Below are positions 45,756-55,404 of a DNA stretch of 64,000 bases, piece after piece (position 1 is the stretch's first letter; every line of letters starts with the position of its first letter). The stretch comes from Andreesenia sp964489735 (GTDB lineage Bacteria; Bacillota; Clostridia; Tissierellales; Gottschalkiaceae). Under the pieces are notes generated by a model, which was given only the letters and a program-made list of their open reading frames with translations, had not been told where the DNA came from and searched no databases. A program made the position numbers and the translations under genes. The stretch spans positions 1 through 64,000 of the forward strand of contig CAZBAL010000003.1 of assembly GCA_964489735.1 (NCBI GenBank). The letters run 5' to 3'.

Positions 45756-45794
45756 AAAAAAAGATGACCCATAAAGGTCATCTCTTTTTTTATA
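45756..45794 (-). terminator. Terminator of hpf
   Basis: AAAAGATGACC pairs with GGTCATCTTTT around CATAAA, with A8 and T7 on the flanks, so it can work on either strand. Confidence 0.85.
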
Positions 45795-45817
45795 TATTAT
45801 AGTTTTATTTCTATATA

Positions 45818-46348
45818 TTAATATTGTGGTTCTATAAGACCGTATTGACCGTCTTTTCTCTTGTAAACCACATTCGCATCTCCAGTTTCAGCGTTTTCAA
45901 ATACGAAGAACGCATGTCCTATAAGTTCCATTTGAAGAATTGCTTCTTCTTCTCCCATTGGCTTTATAGGGAATCTCTTAACTTTAACTATCTTCTTCTC
46001 TTCTCCTCTTTCTTCTTCTGGAAGAGTTTCAACATTTTCAAATCTGATAGTGTCCATGCTCTTTTTGCTTTGCATTTTTTCTTTGTGCTTTCTTAATTGT
46101 CTTTCAAGAACGTCTATTACTTTATCAAGTGAAGCATACATATCATCGCTTGACTCTTCAGCTCTTATGATACTTCCTTTTAAAGGTATTGTAACCTCAA
46201 CTATTTGACTGTTTTTTTGTACGTTTAGAGTTACTGTAGCTTCTGCATCATCACGGAAATATTTGTCAAGTCTTGCTAACTTTCTATCTACCGCACTGTC
46301 TAAAGCTTCTGTTACTTCTACGCCTCTTCCTACTAATGTATAAATCAT
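45818..46348 (-). CDS. hpf: Long ribosome hibernation promoting factor
   Basis: 176 aa. The N-terminal S30AE domain (about 1-100) binds the decoding centre and the C-terminal domain (about 120-176, FPIKPMGEEEAILQMELIGHAFFVFEN) dimerises 70S ribosomes into 100S. Length and both domains show the long form typical of Firmicutes. Monocistronic; preceded by an array of DnaA-box-like 9-mers. Confidence 0.95.
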   Translation of the reverse strand: MIYTLVGRGVEVTEALDSAVDRKLARLDKYFRDDAEATVTLNVQKNSQIVEVTIPLKGSIIRAEESSDDMYASLDKVIDVLERQLRKHKEKMQSKKSMDTIRFENVETLPEEERGEEKKIVKVKRFPIKPMGEEEAILQMELIGHAFFVFENAETGDANVVYKRKDGQYGLIEPQY

Positions 46349-46506
46349 TTTAAAACAACTCCTCCCAAAACTATCGCATTTAAGTATAATATACTTTTTC
46401 TATGTTTTATGTTCTATTTGTTATTATACCCCTAGAAGTGAATATTTAACAAGCTAATTTTATATTTTGTATTTTTTTGAAAATTCATTAAACTATTCAC
46501 ACCATT

Positions 46507-46612
46507 TGTTGATAAAGTTGATAACATTCTGTGGATAATGTTAATAACTTTGTGAATAACTGTTGATATCCTCATTTGTTATCTGAAAAACTGTTAATAC
46601 TTTTGTGAATTA
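46507..46612 (-). promoter_or_regulatory. Cluster of DnaA-box-like 9-mers
   Basis: All in one orientation (TTATCCACA on the minus strand): TGTTGATAA 46507, AGTTGATAA 46516, perfect TGTGGATAA 46530, TGTTAATAA 46539, TGTGAATAA 46551, TGTTGATAT 46561, with weaker TGTTAATAC 46592 and TGTGAATTA 46604. Spacing is 9-14 bp over the first six. One perfect box plus phased near-matches suggests a DnaA-binding cluster; the neighbours are not dnaA/dnaN, so this is not the main origin. Confidence 0.55.
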
Positions 46613-46648
46613 TAGCTTTATTGAAACTTTCTATCAACTATCAGAAAC

Positions 46649-48121
46649 CTATATGTTCAGCTTAACATCGCCGCCAAGCATGTTCATTCTCTTAGTCCAC
46701 AGCTCTCTAGAAAGATCCACATAGTATTTCTGTGGATACTCAAATCTTAACATTTCTGTCCACAGTCCTTCTATTTCTTCTGCAGTTCTCTTTCTAATTT
46801 CTTCAATCGTCGGAAGTTCATATACCAGATTTCCTTTATCAAATATCTTAACTTGAAGTTCTTTTGTATAATAATTAGTAAGCTCTGTTTTTTTCCATGT
46901 GTGAACAGGATGGAAAAGCACATACGGTTTAGATTCATCGATTACCTCATCTCTAAGGCATAGAAGATCTCCTCTGACTTTTCCTGTTTCCTTAGAATAG
47001 AATCTGACTATCTTCTTAAATCCAGGAGTAGTTATCTTTTCCGGATTTTCACTTATCTTGATTTTTGGTACTATCTCTCCATCTTTCTCAACTGCCACTA
47101 ATTTATATACTCCCCCGAAAACCGGAGAAGTCAAAGATGTTATGAGGTTTTCTCCAACACCAAACTGATCAACCTTAGCTCCCTGACTTATTATATCTCT
47201 AATAAGATACTCATCAAGTCCACTAGAGGCTACTATCTTGCAATCTTCCATTCCTGCTGAATCTAGCATCTCTCTAGCTTTTACAGATAGATAAGCTATA
47301 TCACCACTGTCTATTCTTATCCCTTTAAGTCTATTACCACTAGGCTCAAGTATCTTTTTTGCAGCTCTTATAGCATTTGGAACACCTGATTTTAAAACAT
47401 TATAGGTATCTACAAGCAGAACTGAGCTTTCAGGATAAGTCTTGCAGTATGCTTCAAAAGCTTCATATTCATCATCAAATGATTGAACCCAGCTATGAGC
47501 CATAGTTCCAAGTGCCGGAACCCCATATTTCATCTCAGATATTGAACATGCCGTTCCCGAGCATCCTCCAATATACGCAGCTCTTGCCCCTATCATTGCA
47601 GCATCATACCCCTGTGCTCTTCTGGAACCAAATTCCATTATAGCTCTTCCTTTTGCAGCTCTTACAATTCTATTCGCTTTAGTAGCAATCAGTGTCTGAT
47701 GATTTATACTTACAAGCACCATTGTTTCAATAAGCTGACACTGAATTATAGGTCCTCTTACAGTTATCAACGGTTCATACGGAAATACCGGTGTTCCTTC
47801 AGGCACCGCCCAGACATCACATTCAAACTTGAATTCCTTAAGATAAGATAAAAACTCCTCCGAAAAAATTCCTTTATTTCTCAAATAATCAATATCCTTT
47901 TCAGTAAATGACAGGTTCTGAAAATATTCAATCAGCTGTTCAAGTCCTGCCATTATTGCAAATCCACCATCATCAGGTATTTTTCTGAAAAACATATCGA
48001 AATATGCGATTGTATCCTTCATACCACTTTTTAAATATCCATTTCCCATGGTGAACTGATAGAAATCCGCCAGCATGGATAAGTTTCTCTCATTCATTCT
48101 TTCGTTCATTTTTTTATCCAC
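46649..48121 (-). CDS. pncB: Nicotinate phosphoribosyltransferase
   Basis: NAD salvage enzyme turning nicotinate and PRPP into NaMN. 490 aa of the Gram-positive/eukaryote-like long form: LADFYQFTMGNGYL near the N terminus, the catalytic region EFGSRRAQGYDAAMIGARAAYIGG, and phosphate-binding VDTYNVLKSGVPNAI and GIRIDSGD. GTG 48121 is taken as the start because AGGAGA precedes it by 8 bp. Confidence 0.94.
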   Translation of the reverse strand: MDKKMNERMNERNLSMLADFYQFTMGNGYLKSGMKDTIAYFDMFFRKIPDDGGFAIMAGLEQLIEYFQNLSFTEKDIDYLRNKGIFSEEFLSYLKEFKFECDVWAVPEGTPVFPYEPLITVRGPIIQCQLIETMVLVSINHQTLIATKANRIVRAAKGRAIMEFGSRRAQGYDAAMIGARAAYIGGCSGTACSISEMKYGVPALGTMAHSWVQSFDDEYEAFEAYCKTYPESSVLLVDTYNVLKSGVPNAIRAAKKILEPSGNRLKGIRIDSGDIAYLSVKAREMLDSAGMEDCKIVASSGLDEYLIRDIISQGAKVDQFGVGENLITSLTSPVFGGVYKLVAVEKDGEIVPKIKISENPEKITTPGFKKIVRFYSKETGKVRGDLLCLRDEVIDESKPYVLFHPVHTWKKTELTNYYTKELQVKIFDKGNLVYELPTIEEIRKRTAEEIEGLWTEMLRFEYPQKYYVDLSRELWTKRMNMLGGDVKLNI

Positions 48122-48343
48122 AACATACTCTCCTAACTTCCATTTATTAGAATAAAATATATATCATAATACTGTTACTATGATTATATCACTATTGAAT
48201 CAACTATTATATATACCTGTGTACATTGTAATAATATTATTGCAGATATATAATTTGCATTTAAAACTTCATTGTGTAATAATAAACTTTGTAGAATATA
48301 AATAATAGATTGGTCGTAAAATCAAATTGTTAGGGGGGTTTTT

Positions 48344-48967
48344 GTGCGAATTTCTATTTTGAATAAAGAGTTTGAGTTTGACAGAGAAGAAGACAATTTT
48401 GAAAATATAATATACACGATTTTCAAAGAGGCAAGTAAGCACAACAGATTTGTCGACTATCTAATAATTGATGGGGTACCGGTCAAGTCGAATTTTATCG
48501 AATATCTTGAAGAGCATTTTGATAAGATAAAGGATATCAAAGTTGTAGCTCTTTCAGTTAAAAGCTCTATCGATATAAGCCTTATCGGATTCAATGACTT
48601 TGTAAACGAACAGCTTCTAAGTATAGATTATCTTATTGACAGTCTTCAAAGTGAACTGTCGCAAGAAGCTCTATCTCAAATAGAGTTGATTTTAGAGGGA
48701 ATTGCAATCATAACTTTTCAGTACGAAAAAATTGATAAGATGGGTAATTTAGATAATTTCATTTCAAACTACTTTTTATGGAATCGATTAGCTGCAGAGA
48801 TATTGAATCTGGCTGATTTAGCGCTGGCTATTGAACAGACTTCAAATTCAGGTGATAATCTGAAGTTAGTTTCTCTTTTAGAAGAGAATTTAAAACCGAT
48901 ACTTTTGAATATGAATGAAATACTTAATAAAATGATTAAAGAAAGTGAAAATAAAAAGAATTTTTAA
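48344..48967 (+). CDS. Uncharacterised soluble protein
   Basis: 207 aa, GTG start with AGGGGGGT upstream. No signal peptide, helix anchor, cysteine cluster or known motif. The N-terminal ~85 residues alternate strand and helix (ISILNKEFEFDREEDNF, DYLIIDGVPV, KDIKVVALSVKSS); the remainder is predicted all-helical and acidic. Single gene between pncB and comF. I do not recognise the family. Confidence 0.65.
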   Translation: MRISILNKEFEFDREEDNFENIIYTIFKEASKHNRFVDYLIIDGVPVKSNFIEYLEEHFDKIKDIKVVALSVKSSIDISLIGFNDFVNEQLLSIDYLIDSLQSELSQEALSQIELILEGIAIITFQYEKIDKMGNLDNFISNYFLWNRLAAEILNLADLALAIEQTSNSGDNLKLVSLLEENLKPILLNMNEILNKMIKESENKKNF

Positions 48968-48974
48968 TTGACAT

Positions 48975-49727
48975 TTATTCACAAGGGGTGCTTGCCGCTG
49001 TAAGAACATATACAGCCTTTGCTCCTTGTTTTTTTAATGCCTTTGAGCAGTTTTCCACAGTACTCCCTGTGGTGTAGACATCATCTATCAGGAGAATATT
49101 TTTTTCTTTTACTTTGTCTTTTACATAATCCGAATTTACTCCAAAAGCTTTCCTTAAATTCACTTCTCTTTGGAGCTTATTCAGTTCTTTTTGAGAGCCA
49201 AAGCCTTCTCTTCTAGTCAGTATGTCGGTATTGATTGTAATTTCTAATTTCTCTGCAATATATTCTGCTAAAAGTTCCGCCTGATTATATCCTCTGATAG
49301 TTTTTTTCTTCTCCTCCATTGGAACGGGAATTATCATATCCAGCTCATCATAGCCCTGCTCTATAGCTATGTGAGACATGAACTCTCCTAAGAATTTCTT
49401 ATAATATGCCTTGTCCTCATATTTGAAATCAGTGATTATTTTTTTGACTTTTCCTTCATATCTCAATGGAGAAGATGCTTTTTCAAAATGATATTCTGCT
49501 GAGTTACAGTCTCCGCATTTTACCAGTTGTGTCTTGTATGAGCTCAGCTTTTTACCGCATTTCGAGCAGTTTTCATAAAAATTAGTCTCCAGCTCCAGAA
49601 AACACCCACAGCATATATATCCTATTTCTCTAGGTCTGTAATCTGCTTTTCTTCCACATATGAAACATCGTTTATGCTCTCTGAAAAGCAGATCACTCAA
49701 TATATTAAATAATTTAAAATCTATCAC
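48975..49727 (-). CDS. comFC: ComF-family phosphoribosyltransferase-like protein
   Basis: 250 aa. N-terminal zinc ribbons (CFICG, CCGC, CSKCG, CGDC within residues 20-75) precede a type I phosphoribosyltransferase fold with PRPP loop NILLIDDVYTTGSTVENC. ComF is needed in DNA uptake in competent bacteria and is widespread elsewhere. The GTG at 49727 overlaps the Shine-Dalgarno, so the true start may be a few codons later (for example TTG at codon 10); it overlaps the 3' end of recD2 by 14 bp. Confidence 0.85.
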   Translation of the reverse strand: MIDFKLFNILSDLLFREHKRCFICGRKADYRPREIGYICCGCFLELETNFYENCSKCGKKLSSYKTQLVKCGDCNSAEYHFEKASSPLRYEGKVKKIITDFKYEDKAYYKKFLGEFMSHIAIEQGYDELDMIIPVPMEEKKKTIRGYNQAELLAEYIAEKLEITINTDILTRREGFGSQKELNKLQREVNLRKAFGVNSDYVKDKVKEKNILLIDDVYTTGSTVENCSKALKKQGAKAVYVLTAASTPCE

Positions 49728-51957
49728 TCCTAAATCCGTTTATTACTGAAAGCCTTTTATCCAGTCCCGAATATCTCTCAGCTATATTGTTGTTATCTAT
49801 CATGAATTTCAAATATTTAGGAACTCCTATTAAAACCACCATTTCTCTAGCTCTGGTAATAGCTGTATATAAGAGATTTCTAGTGAGAAGCATTGGAGCT
49901 GCCCACATTATCGGCATCACCACAACAGGAAATTCAGATCCCTGACTTTTATGGACAGTAGTAGCATATGAGAGAACTATCTCGTCTAACTGAGAATAAG
50001 GATAGATGACTTCCCTGTCATCATCAAACAAAACAGTCAACTCAGAATTGTGATTGTCTATATCTGTTATATATCCCATATCTCCATTGAAAACACCGTC
50101 GCCTTCCTCAACTACTCTACCGCCCTGTATCTTTTTCCACTCTGTATTATAGTTGTTTTTTATCTGCATGACTTTGTCTCCAACTCTGAATATAGAATCT
50201 CTAACCTTTCTTTCAAAGTTTCTTCCTTTATAGGGATTGAGTCCTTCTTGAAGAATTCTGTTGAGGTTGTTAACACCATTATCTCCTTTTCTACTGCATG
50301 TTAAAACCTGAATATCGCGCAAGCTGTCATATCCATTGAAATTAGGAAGTCTTGTTTTTACAAGATTTAATACGGTCTGATTCACTTTCATGGGATTCTC
50401 CTCTTTCAGAAAGAAAAAATCCTTGTCTTTAAGATTTACCTCTGGCATTTCACCCTTGTTTATCTTATGCGCATTTACTACTATCATACTCTCCTTGGCT
50501 TGTCTGAAAATCTCATCTAACTCAACCACTTCGACTGTCTCGCTGTCTATTATGTCTCTTAATACGTTCCCCGCTCCTACCGAAGGAAGCTGATCTATAT
50601 CTCCAACCATGATAAATCTGGTTCCCGGCGTTATGGCCTTAAGAAGACTGTTCATAATTATTATATCAACCATTGACATCTCATCTACTATTACAGCATC
50701 CGCTTCTATTGGGGCTCCTTCGTCTTTTCCAAAGAACATACCAGCGCTGTCTTCAGCAAATCCATATTCAAGAAGTCTATGAATAGTCTTAGCCTCTCTG
50801 AAAGTGGCTTCTGACATTCTTTTAGCAGCTCTGCCTGTCGGTGCGGCAAGAACCACTTCCATGCCATCAGATTCCAGTATATCTATTATGCTGTTTACAG
50901 TAGTTGTTTTTCCGGTACCGGGTCCGCCTGTCACTACGGTTACTCCATTCAATATGGATTTCTCAATAGCTATTTTCTGTTTATCCGCGAACTCAAATCC
51001 TGTCGTTTTTTCTATGGCATTTATCTCATCTCTTACATCCTTTTTAATATCTTTTATATCGCTCTTCGACAAATTCACAAGTTTTTTTGCCACTCCAGTC
51101 TCTGCAAGATAATAGGCTATGCTATAAACTGCCATAGTTTCCCCGACTTTTTCAAGCATTATTTCCTGGTTTAAATGGAGTGATTTTATACCATACTCCA
51201 CATTTTCTAAATTTAGCTGTAGGAGTTCAACAGCTCTGTTACATAAATCTTCATAAGGAAGAAATGTATGTCCTTCAAGGCTTCCTTTATTCAGAATAAA
51301 CTTAATTCCCGCCTGAATTCTGTATTGTGACTCTTTCGATATTCCCATATTCTTAGCAATCCCATCTGCCATAACAAAACCTATACCATATATATCGTCA
51401 CAGAGTCTATAAGGGTTTTTATTTATTTTATCAATAGTCTCCGAGCCATACTCTTTATATATCTTAATCCCAAGTCCTGGGCTTATATCAAAGTTCTGAA
51501 GATAGAGTATTACCTCTCTCATCTCGACCTCTTCTCTAAAAGAGTCCACTATTTTCTTGAGTGTCTTTTTTCCTATACCTGGAACTTCCTTCAATCTGTC
51601 AGGTGAATACTGCATTATATCGATAACCTCGTCTGCAAAATGGTCATACAACCTCTGAGCCATCTTTTCTCCAATCCCCGGGATTATACCAGAAGAAAGA
51701 TATTTGACTATACCCTTTTCACTAGTCGGCGGAACAATCCTGTAGCTTGTAACTTTAAACTGCTCTCCATATGTAGGATGTACTACCGGCTCTCCCGTTA
51801 TAGCAATATTTTCCCCTTCTCCTAAAAGTGGCATCTCTCCAACAATTGTAACAGGCTCATCATCGACATCGAGGATTGCTATAGTATATCCATTATCTTC
51901 ATTTTTATAAATTATTTCATATATTACACCGTTAAGTTCCAAATTTTTCACATCCAT
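49714..51957 (-). CDS. recD2: RecD2 superfamily 1B DNA helicase
   Basis: A 747-aa 5'-3' helicase, the form found without RecBC. N-terminal OB-like and helix-hairpin-helix domains (about 1-210, LKEVPGIGKKTLKKI), then the SF1 core with Walker A GGPGTGKTTTVNSI, motif II VDEMSMVD, GDIDQLPSVGAGNV, and C-terminal VHKSQGSEFPVV and NLLYTAITRARE. Genome-stability role. It is co-transcribed with comF. Confidence 0.94.
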   Translation of the reverse strand: MDVKNLELNGVIYEIIYKNEDNGYTIAILDVDDEPVTIVGEMPLLGEGENIAITGEPVVHPTYGEQFKVTSYRIVPPTSEKGIVKYLSSGIIPGIGEKMAQRLYDHFADEVIDIMQYSPDRLKEVPGIGKKTLKKIVDSFREEVEMREVILYLQNFDISPGLGIKIYKEYGSETIDKINKNPYRLCDDIYGIGFVMADGIAKNMGISKESQYRIQAGIKFILNKGSLEGHTFLPYEDLCNRAVELLQLNLENVEYGIKSLHLNQEIMLEKVGETMAVYSIAYYLAETGVAKKLVNLSKSDIKDIKKDVRDEINAIEKTTGFEFADKQKIAIEKSILNGVTVVTGGPGTGKTTTVNSIIDILESDGMEVVLAAPTGRAAKRMSEATFREAKTIHRLLEYGFAEDSAGMFFGKDEGAPIEADAVIVDEMSMVDIIIMNSLLKAITPGTRFIMVGDIDQLPSVGAGNVLRDIIDSETVEVVELDEIFRQAKESMIVVNAHKINKGEMPEVNLKDKDFFFLKEENPMKVNQTVLNLVKTRLPNFNGYDSLRDIQVLTCSRKGDNGVNNLNRILQEGLNPYKGRNFERKVRDSIFRVGDKVMQIKNNYNTEWKKIQGGRVVEEGDGVFNGDMGYITDIDNHNSELTVLFDDDREVIYPYSQLDEIVLSYATTVHKSQGSEFPVVVMPIMWAAPMLLTRNLLYTAITRAREMVVLIGVPKYLKFMIDNNNIAERYSGLDKRLSVINGFRSDRF

Positions 51958-52189
51958 ACTAAATACAATTTTATCTTCATACGACTTTATCTTTATATGA
52001 CTTTATCTTTATTCCTAATAGCCTTTTTATAATTATATCATATAGAAAAATTACAAAAAATTCCCCATAAAATTTGCAGACTCTAGACTGAAATCCAGTG
52101 CCTCCAAAAATTATAGGGAATAATATAAACAGCATTTTATGCTCTAAATAAGTATACTTAAATGAGCCTAAAGCAAGTTCATCTATAAA

Positions 52190-53041
52190 TTACTTGCTGT
52201 TAGCCATTATAAATACTTTAAGTAGATTTTCCATTAACATAGCATTGGTTGTAGTTCCCACTCCTCCTGGAACTGGAGTAATAAGTGAAGCTTTTTTTGA
52301 AACTTCGTCAAACTCAGCATCTCCAACTATAGAACCATCTTCCAATACGTTTATAGCCGCATCTATTACGACTACACCTTCTTTTACAGCAGATCCTTTT
52401 ATAAGACCAGGACGACCTGCAGCTCCAATTACTATATCTGCATTTCCTATATGTGCGTCCATATCCTTAGTTCTACTGTGACAAACTGTTACAGTTCCTC
52501 TCTCATGAAGAAGAAGTTGTGTTATTGGTTTTCCAACTGTACGACCATTTCCAACAACTACGATATCTTTACCTTCAATTTCAACTCCCGATTCTGTAAG
52601 GATTCTAAGCATTCCTTTTGGAGTACATGGTACAAGTCCATCTGGGCTCATAAGTAGTTTTCCTAAGTTTACTGAAGTTACACAGTCAACATCTTTATCA
52701 GCTGAAAGAGTATCTGCTACCTTATCTGAATCTATATGGCTTGGTAGAGGATATTGAATTATTACTCCATGAACACTGTCATCAGCATTCAGTTTTTCAA
52801 TCTCTTTAATAAGTTCTTCCTCTGATATGTTCTCATCATACTGTGAAAATTTATGATCCACGCCCATACTATCACAAGTTTTTATTATACTTTTCACGTA
52901 TGAAACCGATGAAGGATGCGCTCCTACCTGCACTATCTCAAGAAAAGGTTTTCCTCCATATTTCGATGAAGCCTCTGAAATCTGGATCTTTATGTCTTCT
53001 TTTAACTTTGCGGCTATTGCTTTACAATCAATTGTTGCCAT
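52190..53041 (-). CDS. folD: Bifunctional methylenetetrahydrofolate dehydrogenase/cyclohydrolase
   Basis: 283 aa. Catalytic Lys and Tyr are in PSSVSYVKSIIKTC, the signature is GVIIQYPLPSHID, the NADP loop VVGNGRTVGKPI, and the C-terminal hallmark is TPVPGGVGTTTNAML. It interconverts one-carbon folates. Monocistronic, GGAGG before ATG 53041. Confidence 0.96.
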   Translation of the reverse strand: MATIDCKAIAAKLKEDIKIQISEASSKYGGKPFLEIVQVGAHPSSVSYVKSIIKTCDSMGVDHKFSQYDENISEEELIKEIEKLNADDSVHGVIIQYPLPSHIDSDKVADTLSADKDVDCVTSVNLGKLLMSPDGLVPCTPKGMLRILTESGVEIEGKDIVVVGNGRTVGKPITQLLLHERGTVTVCHSRTKDMDAHIGNADIVIGAAGRPGLIKGSAVKEGVVVIDAAINVLEDGSIVGDAEFDEVSKKASLITPVPGGVGTTTNAMLMENLLKVFIMANSK

Positions 53042-53300
53042 AGTAATTCCTCCAATTTAATATATATTTCATTCTCCATCCTAATTATAACATAAACCAT
53101 ATTTTGTTGAGTATTTATTCTATATATTAATATTTTTAGACTGATTTTATATTTACCAACAACAGCTCTAACCAATATCCGATAGGGTATTATTTTATTC
53201 ACTATAATACATATTTAAGTTATAATATATAGTATATACACTTATGTATTCTAGGTTTTAAATTTTTAATAATAATGATTTTTACTAGGGGTTGATCGGA

Positions 53301-55265
53301 ATGGAGAAAAAAAGCATATATTATTTCATACAGAATGTTTTGAAATCCGTACCTGGAACACCGTATTCTTTTCAGAACAGTCTGGTCAATGGATTTAATG
53401 ATGTATCATACCTTGGGCTTAATAGATTTGATTTGAATATTTCCGGATATACAGGGGTCGTATCTGATGATATTCAAATAAACTATAAAGACAAGGAGTT
53501 ACACAGTAAAAACCTCTTAGATCTTATACAGCTGACTATAGATGATCCGGACTATTATAACAGTCTGCTTGATTTTTTATATAAAACCAGACTTTATTCC
53601 TATATGGATGTCTTTATGCCTAGAGTCAGAAACTATATTGAATCTGATGAGATTGATAGTGAATCACTGTATAACCTCGGACTCAACTTCGCTATGGAAT
53701 CCCATGATTATGAACTGGTATCACTCGGAATTCTAATACTGGGTTTTTTTGAGAATGACTTTTCATCAAAAATATTAAAAGTTCTGGGATATCACAGCAT
53801 TTTCACATCATATGTTATAGAAGCCTATAGATATTTCCGCAATACAAATGACCTTGTATTTGATTTAGCAAAAAACACTCTATCTTTTGGAAAGATAATT
53901 TCCCTTCTCAACCTATCTCCTATAACCATTGAACAAATGGACTGGCTCATAGAAGAAGGCGGAAAAGATGAGAACTTTCCTGAGATATGTTCAGCAGTAG
54001 TTTTGTCAAAGCCGGAGCTCAACGACTACTTAACGGACTATGTAGATGATGAACAATATATAGGCTCAATTTCACATCTATTTGCCTACGGAGTTTCAAA
54101 TGATTACTTTGAAAATGGTGAATGGACAAAATACGCCTTTGAAATTTACTGCAAAATGGCGAAAGAGAAGTCGGATTTCATAACTCTTATGGCATTTATT
54201 TCAATAGAAAATAACCTAAGAAAAAAAATAGATATAAATCCTGAAATCAGCCTGGTGGATGGATGGGACTTTGGAAGAAACTTCCTAATGTCAAGAATGT
54301 GTAACGATGTGATAAAAAATAAGTCCTGGGAAAAAACAGTTATGAATGCGCTTGTAAAAGCTGAGTATTCTCCTGAGCTCATAGTTAGAGCTCTTGAAAA
54401 GCTGAATATGCTGCCGGAATTTAAAGATTTCAAAGCTGTTTTAGATGAATATCGTTTCCATCCAAAAATTGGTGAGTTTTTGCTGAAGAAAAATCCGTCC
54501 ATATATACAAGAGATGCACTAAACTATACAAAGTCGGAACTGGAAAATATCTTCTCAGAATATATGCCGGACCCTTTTGGAAGAATATCTTTTTCATCGG
54601 ATGAGTTTGAAAACAACTGGATACTTCATCTGTTAAATGCGATGAGGCATATGAATATAAACGATGAGAACTTTTTTCTAAACTGTCTGAAATCAAAAAA
54701 AGCTTCCATAAGAATTGCAGCAGCTAAATGTCTTGGAAACTTTGTAAAAGGCTGGAGCAATGAAGTTATGCCTATACTTGAAGATCTCATAAGAAAAGAT
54801 TCTGATGGTCAAGTAAGAAGAGAACTGCACAGTCTCATAACTTCAGGAAAATCCGCTGTTAAGATGAATAAAACTGTCGATGTTTCGAATATAAATATAA
54901 ATGTCTCAGAAAATGATATTCCTATATTTGAAGCTTGCATAGTCGGTACTTTCTATCATGATTTGACTGAAGCTTTTGAGCAAGTTAAAAAAGGATCCAT
55001 TCTGTATTTAGTTAAAATAAGTCAAAAATCTAATCATATTGATATTGCTGTTACAACGGAGAACGGGTATGTCATAGGATATATTCCAAATGAAGATACT
55101 GACTTAATTCTGCCGCTTTTGGATTCAGGTAATTTAATATATGGAGTTTTCAGCAGTAAGAATCTTGATGATAAATGTCCAAACATAACTATACTGATGA
55201 ATGAAGAGACATATAGAAATAAGGGAGTAATACCAATGTCCTTTAACCGACTCAATAATGATTAA
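53301..55265 (+). CDS. Large protein with HEAT-like repeats and a C-terminal HIRAN-like domain
   Basis: 654 aa, ATG 53301 with AGGGG upstream (TTG 53292 less likely). The first ~440 residues are helical and unrecognised. Residues about 455-525 look like HEAT repeats (KASIRIAAAKCLGNFVKGW, MPILEDLIRKDSDGQVRRELHSL). The C-terminal ~100 residues, from EACIVGTFYHDLTEAF through GSILYLVKIS, ITTENGYVIGYIPNEDTDLILPLLDSG, resemble the HIRAN domain, a DNA-binding fold known from SNF2-type helicases. No helicase, nuclease or transmembrane segment is present. Stand-alone gene with its own terminator. Confidence 0.65.
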   Translation: MEKKSIYYFIQNVLKSVPGTPYSFQNSLVNGFNDVSYLGLNRFDLNISGYTGVVSDDIQINYKDKELHSKNLLDLIQLTIDDPDYYNSLLDFLYKTRLYSYMDVFMPRVRNYIESDEIDSESLYNLGLNFAMESHDYELVSLGILILGFFENDFSSKILKVLGYHSIFTSYVIEAYRYFRNTNDLVFDLAKNTLSFGKIISLLNLSPITIEQMDWLIEEGGKDENFPEICSAVVLSKPELNDYLTDYVDDEQYIGSISHLFAYGVSNDYFENGEWTKYAFEIYCKMAKEKSDFITLMAFISIENNLRKKIDINPEISLVDGWDFGRNFLMSRMCNDVIKNKSWEKTVMNALVKAEYSPELIVRALEKLNMLPEFKDFKAVLDEYRFHPKIGEFLLKKNPSIYTRDALNYTKSELENIFSEYMPDPFGRISFSSDEFENNWILHLLNAMRHMNINDENFFLNCLKSKKASIRIAAAKCLGNFVKGWSNEVMPILEDLIRKDSDGQVRRELHSLITSGKSAVKMNKTVDVSNININVSENDIPIFEACIVGTFYHDLTEAFEQVKKGSILYLVKISQKSNHIDIAVTTENGYVIGYIPNEDTDLILPLLDSGNLIYGVFSSKNLDDKCPNITILMNEETYRNKGVIPMSFNRLNND

Positions 55266-55319
55266 AATAATATTGATCATTTTAATAACTTAGCGAATGT
55301 GATTCAATGAAGTTTCAAT

Positions 55320-55367
55320 AAAAAAAGTTCAGCATCAGGACTAGTTCCGATGCTGAACTTTTTTATA
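55320..55367. terminator. Bidirectional terminator between the HEAT/HIRAN gene and metK
   Basis: A 16-bp stem AAAAAAGTTCAGCATC with GATGCTGAACTTTTTT, shared by convergent genes. Confidence 0.88.
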
Positions 55368-55404
55368 CTTAAATTGATGCTCTATCTATTCTAAGCTGAT
55401 TATA

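Noticed and set aside
46507..46612. Main chromosomal origin oriC
   Set aside because: No dnaA, dnaN, recF or rpmH nearby and no AT-rich unwinding trio recognised; treated only as a DnaA-box-like cluster.
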